DNA of 64,000 nucleotides from Tissierellia bacterium (GTDB taxonomy: Bacteria > Bacillota > Clostridia > Tissierellales > Tepidimicrobiaceae), in assembly GCA_012735215.1 (NCBI GenBank), contig JAAYHX010000016.1:62001-126000 (forward strand), given 5' to 3'. Shown here piece by piece: positions 56,423 to 64,000 of the stretch (positions are counted from its first letter, which is position 1; each line of letters opens with the position of its first letter). The notes under the pieces are model-generated. The model did no database searches and was not told the origin of the DNA. It saw nothing but the letters and a program-made list of their open reading frames with translations. Position numbers and translations under genes: made by a program.

Positions 56423-57685
56423 TTGGACAAGAATGTATTGCTAATAATACTCCTACTAGGCTGGTTATACTTTGCTACAGAAAGGTCTAAATTTTTTTTG
56501 CATGTCTTACAATTAGAGAGCTATGAAGAAAGAAGATACATTAAATGGCTGATAAAAGGAAGAAAACTATTTTCGGATAAATATAAGAAAACCCTGTTAT
56601 TATTATCTATGGTTACATGCATATATGGTATTTTTGTGTATGCATTAGATAGTTCTAATATCATAGTTGTTTTGAGAATTATTTACTATTTAATCTGGAC
56701 TATTTGTCTTTTAATGTTTTCCTCTATTGAAGTAGAAGAATTAGAGGAGTCTTTAGCCTTTATAAATAGAGCCAAAAGGCTTTTTGTCGCCAATGGCATC
56801 CTGAATTTTCTACTTGCCCTGCTAGTCCTAATACTATATAGACAATATATAGGCTTCAGTCTCATCTATTTTCCTATGGTCCTATATTTGTACTTCCTCC
56901 TCTATATCTTTCAGCCCTATATCATATACCTGTCCAGTCTGATAATTAAGCCATTAGAGAACAGCATAAACAAGTACTATTATCAGAAAGCCCAGAAAAA
57001 AATTAATAGTATGGGCACACTACAAGTAGTTGGAATTACAGGTAGTTTTGGTAAAACAAGCACCAGGCTTATAACAGAAGCAATATTAAAACAAAGATAT
57101 AGAATATTAAGTACTAATGAAAACTGCAATACTTCAATAGATCTAAGCAAGCTTATAAATGAAGAATTGGATGAAAAGCATCAAGTTTTTATAGTAGAAA
57201 TGGGAGCTAGAAGAATGGGAGACATAAAAGATTTAGCCAAACTTATAAAACCTAATATTGGGGTGATTACTTCTATTGGCCCTGCCCATCTTGAGACCTT
57301 TAAAAATATTGATAGCATAATGAAGACTAAATACGAATTAATAGAAGAACTACAACCAGAGGGTGTAGCCATATTTAATTACGATAATACGTATATAAGA
57401 AAGCTTGCAGACAAGACTTTTAAGGAAAAGATCCTTTTTGGTATGAAGGATATTGAGAAACTAGATCTATATGCAGACAATGTAGAAATATCAGAAGAGG
57501 GCTCAACCTTCACTATTAAAGACAAAAAAGGCAATAGTATAGATTTTAAAACACAATTAGTGGGAAAATATAATATATACAATATATTAGCAGGAGCTTG
57601 TGTTGCAAAGGCGTTAGGGTTGGATTTGGAAGAAATAAAGAGGGCAATTGAAATAAACAGGATTGTTAAGGGAAAGGATTATTGA
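56423..57685 (+). CDS. Membrane-anchored Mur ligase-like protein lacking the C-terminal domain
   Basis: A 420-residue protein. The first about 180 residues contain five or so hydrophobic helices; the rest is a MurF-like central domain with P-loop VVGITGSFGKTST, the VEMGARRMGDIKDLAKLIKP segment and SIGPAHLETF. After NILAGACVAKALGLDLEEIKRAI it ends in NRIVKGKDY, where relatives continue with about 100 residues of ligase C-terminal domain. The downstream bases in other frames do not supply it. It may be truncated and inactive, or an ATPase with another role. TTG start after GGGGGTG. Confidence 0.7.
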   Translation: MDKNVLLIILLLGWLYFATERSKFFLHVLQLESYEERRYIKWLIKGRKLFSDKYKKTLLLLSMVTCIYGIFVYALDSSNIIVVLRIIYYLIWTICLLMFSSIEVEELEESLAFINRAKRLFVANGILNFLLALLVLILYRQYIGFSLIYFPMVLYLYFLLYIFQPYIIYLSSLIIKPLENSINKYYYQKAQKKINSMGTLQVVGITGSFGKTSTRLITEAILKQRYRILSTNENCNTSIDLSKLINEELDEKHQVFIVEMGARRMGDIKDLAKLIKPNIGVITSIGPAHLETFKNIDSIMKTKYELIEELQPEGVAIFNYDNTYIRKLADKTFKEKILFGMKDIEKLDLYADNVEISEEGSTFTIKDKKGNSIDFKTQLVGKYNIYNILAGACVAKALGLDLEEIKRAIEINRIVKGKDY

Positions 57686-57847
57686 TAAGATAGAGATAGT
57701 ATTACTTCCAATACATGGAACTAAATGAAAGGCAACAGTGAAATACTTTTATAGTTCTATAAGATGAATGGATTGACAATAAGGAAGATATAATAAATAG
57801 AAAACCTGATTAGGAAGAGCAACAAAGGAAAAGAATGGAGGATTAAT

Positions 57848-59959
57848 ATGGGAATAAAATCAAATATAATTGACTTTATGGAAGAGAAACTGTATAAGCC
57901 AATGCTAAAGGAAGAATTAGCAGTCCAGTTTGGTATAACAGGAAAGGATATAAAAGAGTTCTATAAAGTACTAGATGAAATGGAAAAGGAAGGCATTATA
58001 ATTCAAACTAAAAGTGGAAGATATGGACTAGTATCTAAGATGAATCTAGTAGTGGGGAAATTAGAAGGCAATGCGAAAGGGTTTGGGTTTTTGATTCCCG
58101 ATGATAAGGAAAGGGATGATATATTCATACCAGCCGAAGGTACTAATGGAGCAATGGACGGGGATAGGGTAATCGTAAAGATAATCGATACTGGTACTGT
58201 AAACAAAAGGGATGAAGGAGAAGTTATAAAAGTATTAGAGAGGGCAAACCATACTATAGTAGGCACCTATGAGGACAGCAAAAACTTTGGCTTTGTTATA
58301 CCAGACAATTCTAAGATATTCTATGATATATTTGTACCTAAAGAACACAAAAATGGGGCCAAGACAAACCAGAAGGTAGTAGTGGAGATCACAAGATGGC
58401 CAGAGAAGAGACGAAACCCAGAAGGGAAAGTAGTTGAAATATTAGGCAATGTAGGAGAAAAGGGTGTAGATATTCTTTCTGTTATTAAAGAGTATAAACT
58501 ACCTGAAGAGTTTCCCAATAAGGTTAAAACACAAGCTCAGCAGATAGAAGAAAGCATAAGGGAAGAAGAGCTACAAAACAGGGTAGATTTAAGGCATTTA
58601 AATACCTTCACCATAGATGGACCAGATGCAAAAGACTTTGATGATGCTGTATCCATTGAGAAAATAGGGGAAAAGTATAGATTAGGAGTCCATATAGCAG
58701 ATGTATCCTATTATGTAAAGGAGAATACACCCTTAGACAAGGAGGCCTTTAAAAGGGGCAACAGCATATATTTAATAGATAGGGTAATACCTATGCTTCC
58801 TGAAAAGCTATCCAATGGAATATGCAGTTTGAAGCCCAATGAGGATAGGCTTACCCTTTCAGTCTTTATGGAGATTGATAAAAGGGGTAATGTATTAAAC
58901 CATGAAATAGTAGAAGGGGTAATAAGGAGTAAAGCAAGGCTAATATATGATGATGTTTCAGACTTATTGGAAAATGGAGATTCAAGTGCCTTTGAGGGCA
59001 TGGATCAAATAGTTGAAGACCTAAAGTTAATGGAAGAACTCTGCCACATTTTAAATGAAAGAAGGGAAAGAAGGGGCAGTATAGATTTTAATTTTCCCGA
59101 AGCTAGAATCATACTTGATGATGATGGCAAGCCCATAGACATAGTTCAAGAGGAGAGGAGAATAGCCAATAGGATAATTGAAGAGTTCATGTTGATCTGT
59201 AATGAAACCATAGCAGAAGAAATGTATTGGGCTCAGGTACCCTTCTTATATAGAATCCACGAAGAGCCAGATGAGGAAAAGATTGAAGGTTTGAGTAAGT
59301 TCATTCATAACTTTGGATATATGATTAAGGGAAACCAAGAAATACACCCTAAGGAGCTGCAGAAGATTACTAAGGAAGTAAAAGGGAAAAAAGAAGAAGC
59401 ACTTATAAACACTATGATGCTAAGGTCCCTGAAAAAAGCACGCTATAGCAGTGAACACGATATTCATTTTGGCTTGGCAGCTAAATATTATAGCCATTTC
59501 ACTTCCCCCATAAGACGTTATCCGGACTTGCAAATCCATAGAATAGTAAAGAAGTTCCATAAAGGTGGGTTAAGTCCTAGGGAAGAAGAAAGGTTACATT
59601 CCATATTACCAAGGGTAGCAGACCATACATCTCAAACTGAGAGAATGGCAGAGGAAGTAGAAAGAGAAGTAGACGACTTAAAGATGACAGAATATATGGC
59701 AGAAAGGATTGGAAACATATACGAAGGCATGATTTCATCCCTTACATCCTATGGAATGTATGTTCAGCTTGAAAACACAGTAGAAGGATTAGTTCACTTC
59801 GAAAATATGATAGACGACTATTATGAATTCGATGAGGAAAACTACTATGTAATTGGAAAGGGCACTAAAAAAATATATAGATTAGGTGATATTGTTAAAG
59901 TGAAAGTTATAGATGCTAATTTGGTTAGAAGAACAATAGATTTTACCCTTGTACCCTAA
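57848..59959 (+). CDS. rnr: Ribonuclease R
   Basis: A 703-residue 3'-5' exoribonuclease: N-terminal winged-helix (to about 70), two cold-shock domains (about 70-220), the RNB catalytic domain with FTIDGPDAKDFDDAVSIE carrying the metal-binding aspartates, HFTSPIRRYPDLQIHR, and a C-terminal S1 domain (GMISSLTSYGMYVQLENTVEG). RNase R degrades structured RNA and tagged mRNAs in trans-translation, matching smpB and ssrA just downstream. GGAGG precedes the ATG. Confidence 0.96.
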   Translation: MGIKSNIIDFMEEKLYKPMLKEELAVQFGITGKDIKEFYKVLDEMEKEGIIIQTKSGRYGLVSKMNLVVGKLEGNAKGFGFLIPDDKERDDIFIPAEGTNGAMDGDRVIVKIIDTGTVNKRDEGEVIKVLERANHTIVGTYEDSKNFGFVIPDNSKIFYDIFVPKEHKNGAKTNQKVVVEITRWPEKRRNPEGKVVEILGNVGEKGVDILSVIKEYKLPEEFPNKVKTQAQQIEESIREEELQNRVDLRHLNTFTIDGPDAKDFDDAVSIEKIGEKYRLGVHIADVSYYVKENTPLDKEAFKRGNSIYLIDRVIPMLPEKLSNGICSLKPNEDRLTLSVFMEIDKRGNVLNHEIVEGVIRSKARLIYDDVSDLLENGDSSAFEGMDQIVEDLKLMEELCHILNERRERRGSIDFNFPEARIILDDDGKPIDIVQEERRIANRIIEEFMLICNETIAEEMYWAQVPFLYRIHEEPDEEKIEGLSKFIHNFGYMIKGNQEIHPKELQKITKEVKGKKEEALINTMMLRSLKKARYSSEHDIHFGLAAKYYSHFTSPIRRYPDLQIHRIVKKFHKGGLSPREEERLHSILPRVADHTSQTERMAEEVEREVDDLKMTEYMAERIGNIYEGMISSLTSYGMYVQLENTVEGLVHFENMIDDYYEFDEENYYVIGKGTKKIYRLGDIVKVKVIDANLVRRTIDFTLVP

Positions 59960-59962
59960 GAC

Positions 59963-59995
59963 TACATTCAGGATGAGCTTATCATCCTGAATGTA
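59963..59995 (+). repeat. 14-bp hairpin between rnr and smpB
   Basis: TACATTCAGGATGA (59963-59976) pairs perfectly with TCATCCTGAATGTA (59982-59995). No U tract follows. Shares the ten-base core TTCAGGATGA with the gap-pgk hairpin. Confidence 0.65.
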
Positions 59996-60066
59996 TAATA
60001 CTTATCTATTGACAAGCTTTCCAAAGGTTGATAAACTATTTTATACTTAATATTTGTGTGGTGATT

Positions 60067-60534
60067 ATGATGAAAAAACAAGAAATACGAAAAGTTGCTA
60101 CAAACAGGAAGGCAAGGCATGAATATTTTATTGAAGAAACCTTTGAAACGGGTATAGTTTTAAAGGGTACGGAAGTCAAATCTATAAGGCAAGGCAAAGT
60201 AAATATAAAGGACAGCTACGCAACTATTAAAAATGGAGAAGTATTTATAAATGGAATGCACATAAGCCCATACGAACAGGGAAATATTTATAATGTGGAT
60301 CCATTAAGGCAAAGGAAGCTTTTGCTTAATAAAAGAGAAATTAGGAAACTCAACTCTTATATAATGCAAAAAGGGTATACCTTAATACCTTTAAGCATAT
60401 ATATTAAGAATGGCTTAGTAAAAGTTGAATTGGCAGTAGCCAAAGGTAAGAAGATCTATGATAAAAGGGAAGATATAGCCAAAAGGGATGCAGAAAGAAG
60501 GATGAGACAACACCTTTCACCAAAGTACGAGTAG
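60067..60534 (+). CDS. smpB: SsrA-binding protein
   Basis: About 155 residues. The SmpB signature is clear: [39 protein letters not shown], the [10 protein letters not shown] segment and the basic C-terminal tail [22 protein letters not shown] 60067 or the adjacent 60070 is the start; an earlier in-frame ATG adds a hydrophobic non-family tail. SmpB delivers tmRNA to stalled ribosomes. The tmRNA gene is about 100 bases downstream. Confidence 0.95.
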   Translation: MMKKQEIRKVATNRKARHEYFIEETFETGIVLKGTEVKSIRQGKVNIKDSYATIKNGEVFINGMHISPYEQGNIYNVDPLRQRKLLLNKREIRKLNSYIMQKGYTLIPLSIYIKNGLVKVELAVAKGKKIYDKREDIAKRDAERRMRQHLSPKYE

Positions 60535-60631
60535 GTTTATATTGGGTTTGACGGGACCCAAGAAGGACAAATTTGGTTGACATAATGGATATTATTTGCT
60601 ATAATATATGCTGCACTCTAATAAACAATAC

Positions 60632-60982
60632 GGGGGCGAACTTGGTTTCGACGGGGATATTGAAGCAGGAGTAGCGGGTCGTTGTCGCCAAGCAACGTAA
60701 AAAGTGGCACCTAAATATAATCGCAGACGAAAATTACGCTTTAGCTGCTTAATAAAGCAGCTCGTCCTACCTAAAGTGCCCACGCTTTAGGCCGGGGCGT
60801 CAACTAAGTGGGGAACTGTTCTTAGCTTTGCTTCGGGCTAGGAACGGAACTTATGAAGCTACCAAGGCTTAAATCCTGTCAGTAGGAGTTAAGCCGAGGG
60901 AATGTTAAAATACTGACTGCACTCGGAGAAGCTCCTGTGGATGTATTTTCGGACGTGGGTTCGACTCCCACCGCCTCCACCA
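60632..60982 (+). ncRNA. ssrA: Transfer-messenger RNA
   Basis: A one-piece tmRNA of about 351 bases. The 5' end GGGGGCG (60632-60638) pairs with CGCCTCC (60972-60978), followed by A and an encoded CCA (60980-60982). The T arm is GGTTCGACTCC. The tag is read from GCA 60723: Ala-Asp-Glu-Asn-Tyr-Ala-Leu-Ala-Ala, then two TAA stops (60750-60755). The resume codon sits after the usual upstream pseudoknot and several pseudoknot-forming repeats follow. Confidence 0.97.
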
Positions 60983-60988
60983 TACATA

Positions 60989-61022
60989 AAAGCCTTGGTT
61001 TCTTATGAAATCAAGGCTTTTT
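60989..61022. terminator. Terminator of ssrA and the convergent gene
   Basis: AAAAGCCTTG pairs with CAAGGCTTTT around a loop with further A-T pairing, followed by T. It lies at the 3' ends of ssrA and the minus-strand metallo-beta-lactamase gene. Confidence 0.8.
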
Positions 61023-62004
61023 AATCTTTTATAGAATAATAAAGTAGACCATTTTCCTCCTCTACATTTAATTCTCCTAAAGCTCTAAGATGTTCTAAAT
61101 GGGCGTGGGCTTCTCCAGCGGCAAACCATTTCTGGGAATCTGGAAAGTCATCCCAGCTTTTGCTTTTAATATCCCATTGTAGCTCTTTGGTTACTGTTCT
61201 TACAGTAGATCTTCCAAGCTTTCTTAATATATATCTTGCTTCTTCTAGTCTTTTAGCGTGATGCTGATAAAGTTCTTTTATTCTTTCCCTATGGTTATCT
61301 ACCAAATGACGGTGGGAAGGAAACAAATGCTTAATATCCATATTATAAACCAAATCTAGGCTTTTAAAATAAGTTCCAAGCATATCCCCATATTGGAAAC
61401 CCCAAAATGTAATATTGGGAGTTATTTTCCCCAAAATATGATCTCCGCAGAATAGTATCTCGTGTTCCCGTTCATAAAAACCAACTATGCCAGGTGTATG
61501 ACCCTTTAAATCCACAATTTCAAAATGATACTCTCCAATTTGAATAAATTCACCGGGATTTGCAGGATTATAGTTTAAGCTAGTTGTTGGGCGAAACTTA
61601 TATCCAGGATGATCTTCTATATCTAACTGATCTTCTTCCAATCATTGCAGTTTTGCATTCTCAATTACATTTTGCCACATCTGGTCTGATTTATTTACAC
61701 TATTATTTAATAAATCTCCATCTATTTTACTAATGTATATAGTTAGACCAATTTCTTCAAAATAAGAAGCTAATCCTGTGTGGTCTGAATGTAGGTGGGT
61801 AAGAAAGAGAATCGTATTTTCTGGCTTTATATTCAACTCTTCAAAAGCTTTCGTTATTTCTTCCTTTGTATCCTCTCGATTGAAACCTGTATCAATAATC
61901 ATTGATTTATCTTTACCTTTTACAAGATAAAAGTTCAAGTATTTCAATGGATTATTTGGCAGCGGTAGTTCTTTCATGTATATATCCTTGTATACTTCTC
62001 TCAT
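61021..62004 (-). pseudogene. Metallo-beta-lactamase-fold hydrolase interrupted by in-frame TGA
   Basis: Two halves in the same frame, 120 and 206 residues, are split by TGA at 61642-61644 (minus strand), between NAKLQ and LEEDQ. The first half has the metal motif THLHSDHTG; the second has GHTPGIVGFY, FCGDHILGKITPN and PSHRH. Together they make a normal-length MBL-fold protein of the YmaE/RNase Z-like glyoxalase II group with a C-terminal winged helix. The TGA is in a linker, away from metal ligands, and no clear SECIS stem follows, so a nonsense mutation or sequencing error is more likely than selenocysteine. Confidence 0.72.
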
Positions 62005-62202
62005 AATTGCTATCCCCTTTCTTCTTACAATGATAATGTATTATCTCCATTAAATCAAGGGAACTGGTAGATCTCAAATTATTGGTGTTCACTATTTCTA
62101 CATAGTAAAGGATAATAAAATGCAAGTTACTTATAAATTTTGCTAATTTAGTGATATAATATTGTTATGAGCTTGTTACATCATTAACAGGGGGGATAGA
62201 GG

Positions 62203-62715
62203 ATGGATGTTTTTACTGCCATACAGAATAGAAGAAGTATAAGAAAATATATGGATAAGCCTGTAGAGGAAGAAAAGCTATATAAAGTACTAGAAGCAGC
62301 AAGACTTTCTCCATCAGCAAAAAATCAGCAGAATTGGAAGTTTATTGTTGTAAAGGACAAAGAGATCAAAAGCAAACTGGTTAAAGAAGCAATAAAGCAG
62401 CCCTTTGTTGAACAGGCACCAATAATCTTAGTCAGTTGTGGCACAGAACCAGACAGTATTATGAAATGCGGCCAACCAAGATATACTGTGGATTTATCCA
62501 TAGCCACTGCTTATATGATATTGGAAGCTTATGAACAAGGATTGGGAACATGCTGGCTTGGTAGCTTTGATGAAGACAAGGTAAAGGAGATCTTAGGTAT
62601 ACCCGATAAGGTAAGGGTAGTTGCAATTACACCCTTAGGTTATCCTGCTGAAACACCTTTTATGAGACCTAGAAAAGATATTAAGGAGATAGTATGTTAT
62701 AATAAATACGAATAG
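62203..62715 (+). CDS. Nitroreductase family protein
   Basis: A 170-residue FMN-dependent nitroreductase-like protein: [21 protein letters not shown] (FMN-phosphate arginines), [18 protein letters not shown], and [22 protein letters not shown] with the C-terminal FMN contact. It is one of the short members of the family; a substrate cannot be assigned. An extended -10 TGATATAAT lies upstream near 62151-62160 and AACAGGGGGG serves as binding site. Confidence 0.88.
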   Translation: MDVFTAIQNRRSIRKYMDKPVEEEKLYKVLEAARLSPSAKNQQNWKFIVVKDKEIKSKLVKEAIKQPFVEQAPIILVSCGTEPDSIMKCGQPRYTVDLSIATAYMILEAYEQGLGTCWLGSFDEDKVKEILGIPDKVRVVAITPLGYPAETPFMRPRKDIKEIVCYNKYE

Positions 62716-62758
62716 AATCTGCCCCTTATGAATTTTATCAGGTAAAATCTATGAAGAG

Positions 62759-62782
62759 GCTCTGATTAGTCAGAGCTTTTTT
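62759..62782 (+). terminator. Rho-independent terminator after the nitroreductase gene
   Basis: GCTCTGA (62759-62765) pairs with TCAGAGC (62770-62776), followed by six T. Confidence 0.87.
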
Positions 62783-62838
62783 GTATCCATAGGCTGGTCC
62801 ATGCACCCCTTATCCTATTGAAATTCTAATCATTCCTG

Positions 62839-62867
62839 TTTACAAAAATAATATAAAATAGTATATT
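62839..62867 (+). promoter_or_regulatory. Promoter of the DMT transporter gene
   Basis: TTTACA (62839-62844) and TATATT (62862-62867) with a 17-base spacer, 40 bases before the start codon. Confidence 0.6.
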
Positions 62868-62906
62868 ATATCTGTTGGACATAAATAGTATAAGGCGGTG
62901 TAGTAT

Positions 62907-63803
62907 ATGGGCATTAGTAATTTAGGAGAATTAGCAGCTTTATCAACTGCCTTCTGCTGGACTATTAGTAGCATTGTATTTGAAATGGCAGGTAAGAGGG
63001 TAGGATCTATAGTTGTTAACTACATAAAGCTTATAATAGCCATTGTATTTGTAAGCCTGTATTCATTAGTTTCTAGAGGATATTTATTTCCTGTTGATGC
63101 CACTTATCATAACTGGATTTGGTTAGGGCTATCAGGATTGGTAGGGATTTTGCTGGGAGACTTATTTCTCTTTCAAGCTTATGTAGAAGTAGGTTCTAGA
63201 ATTTCTTCCCTTGTCATGGCTTCTAGTCCTCCCCTTACAGCCTTATTTGAATTTATTTTACTGGGAGAAAGACTGGATAAGCTCAGCTTGCTGGGTATGT
63301 TGATTAACATTTCTGGAATTGCCCTAGTAATCCTAGGTAAGGAGGAGGGTAATAACAAGTTCAAGTTAAACCATTCTAAAAGAGGCCTTCTCTATGCCTT
63401 TTTCGGTTCCCTTTCTCAGGCTTTAGGCTTGATAATAAGCAAGGTTGGTATGAGAGACTACAATCCCATAGCCTCTACACAGATAAGACTTATAGCAGGT
63501 TTTATTGGCTTTGCAATAATTGTATCCCTTATGAAAAAGTTTGGAGATGTGAAAAGCGCAGCAAAAAACAAAAGCGCAATGAAGCAGATAGCTATAGGAG
63601 CATTGTTTGGACCCTTTATAGGAGTCACTCTATCTTTGGTGTCATTAAAGTATACAAGTGCAGGCATTTCATCTACTATTACATCTATTACACCAGTAAC
63701 CATAATTCCATTTTCAGTCTTTATTCTTAAGGAAAAAGTAAAGGCTAAAGAAATTATAGGTGCCATAATATCAGTCATAGGTGTTGCTATTCTATTCCTG
63801 TAA
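62907..63803 (+). CDS. EamA/DMT-superfamily transporter
   Basis: A 298-residue membrane protein with ten predicted helices in two EamA repeats. Family motifs include the LSTAFCWTISSIVFE start, GLSGLVGILLGDLFLFQAY, MASSPPLTALFEFILLGERL and in the second repeat TSITPVTIIPFSVFILKEKV. These exporters or importers move amino acids, sugars or metabolites; the substrate is not evident. GGCGGTG precedes the ATG. Confidence 0.88.
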   Translation: MGISNLGELAALSTAFCWTISSIVFEMAGKRVGSIVVNYIKLIIAIVFVSLYSLVSRGYLFPVDATYHNWIWLGLSGLVGILLGDLFLFQAYVEVGSRISSLVMASSPPLTALFEFILLGERLDKLSLLGMLINISGIALVILGKEEGNNKFKLNHSKRGLLYAFFGSLSQALGLIISKVGMRDYNPIASTQIRLIAGFIGFAIIVSLMKKFGDVKSAAKNKSAMKQIAIGALFGPFIGVTLSLVSLKYTSAGISSTITSITPVTIIPFSVFILKEKVKAKEIIGAIISVIGVAILFL

Positions 63804-63896
63804 TCCCTTAAGTTTGCAATAATTATATATTATATAGTTGTTTTTTCTAATCTTTGGGTATCATCATAAATATATTAAGGAGAGTGAGAAAAGCAT

Positions 63897-64000
63897 ATGA
63901 TAAAAGAGCTAAAAGGGGTAAAACCACAGATCCATGAAGATTCTTTTATAGCAGAGACTGCAGTACTTATTGGAGATGTGAACATTTGTGAAGGTTCTAG
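63897..64000 (+). CDS. Gamma-carbonic-anhydrase-like (YrdA/PaaY) protein, partial
   Basis: The window ends 34 codons into this gene. The sequence GVKPQIHEDSFIAETAVLIGDVNI followed by CEGS matches the N-terminus of hexapeptide-repeat gamma carbonic anhydrase family proteins (left-handed beta helix). AAGGAGAG lies upstream at somewhat long spacing. The zinc histidines lie beyond the end, so activity cannot be judged. Confidence 0.72.
   Translation, partial: MIKELKGVKPQIHEDSFIAETAVLIGDVNICEGS

Noticed and set aside
61600-61644. SECIS element after the TGA of the MBL-fold gene
   Set aside because: Only a four-base GATC/GATC pairing could be found within 40 bases; no stem comparable to those in grdA and grdB.

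Overview
The window is a low-GC, densely packed chromosomal segment of an anaerobic, amino-acid-fermenting Bacillota (Clostridia/Tissierellia-like). The basis for this is the AT-rich composition, strong AGGAGG-type ribosome binding sites, many TTG/GTG starts, a complete selenocysteine-dependent glycine reductase operon, oxygen-sensitive double-cubane Fe-S enzymes, a CggR-controlled glycolytic operon and a clostridial-type tmRNA with the tag ADENYALAA. I see no prophage, insertion sequence, CRISPR array, tRNA or rRNA.

Layout. 0-3.6 kb: two paralogous double-cubane (2-hydroxyacyl-CoA dehydratase D-like) proteins flank a DUF3343 protein and an ATP-dependent activator. 3.6-6.3 kb: housekeeping genes (HAD phosphatase, pterin carbinolamine dehydratase, GNAT, QueG-like ferredoxin protein). 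6.3-10.8 kb: a BceRS-BceAB-type peptide-sensing and detoxification module. 11-17.6 kb: sirtuin, a UvrC-like GIY-YIG protein, YbjQ-like protein, ornithine cyclodeaminase-like enzyme, an SRAP-AlkD DNA repair pair and a cobalamin adenosyltransferase. 18-22 kb: an ABC-F protein behind a strong three-way RNA attenuator, an HxlR regulator divergent from dps across a palindrome, and rodA. 22-30.3 kb: a degraded endonuclease IV, queG, glycine C-acetyltransferase, nth, VanW-family protein, ogt, Cof phosphatase, trmL and a Na/Pi cotransporter. 32-40 kb: tandem glycine riboswitch followed by trxB-trxA-grdE-grdA-grdB-grdC-grdD. 40-45 kb: BMP-type nucleoside ABC importer. 45-54 kb: rpoN, a gene remnant, then cggR-gap-pgk-tpiA-gpmI-eno behind a CggR-like operator. 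54-61 kb: secG, membrane pyrophosphatase, a C-terminally truncated Mur ligase, rnr, smpB and ssrA. 61-64 kb: a metallo-beta-lactamase-fold gene broken by an in-frame TGA, nitroreductase, DMT transporter and the start of a gamma-carbonic-anhydrase-like gene.

How it fits together. Glycine is the central metabolite. The riboswitch senses glycine and appears built as an ON switch for glycine reductase, which conserves energy as acetyl phosphate with electrons delivered through TrxB/TrxA. Kbl links threonine-derived 2-amino-3-ketobutyrate to glycine. The pyrophosphatase and the Na/Pi carrier fit a Na+-based energy economy (inference). grdA and grdB each contain an in-frame UGA at the known selenocysteine site, so ordinary ORF calling truncates or splits them.

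Best candidates for something less described are the ABC-F leader with mutually exclusive helices, the paralogous double-cubane operon with its DUF3343 partner, and the structured intergenic region at 28.7-28.9 kb. All functional calls are from sequence reading only; no searches were run.
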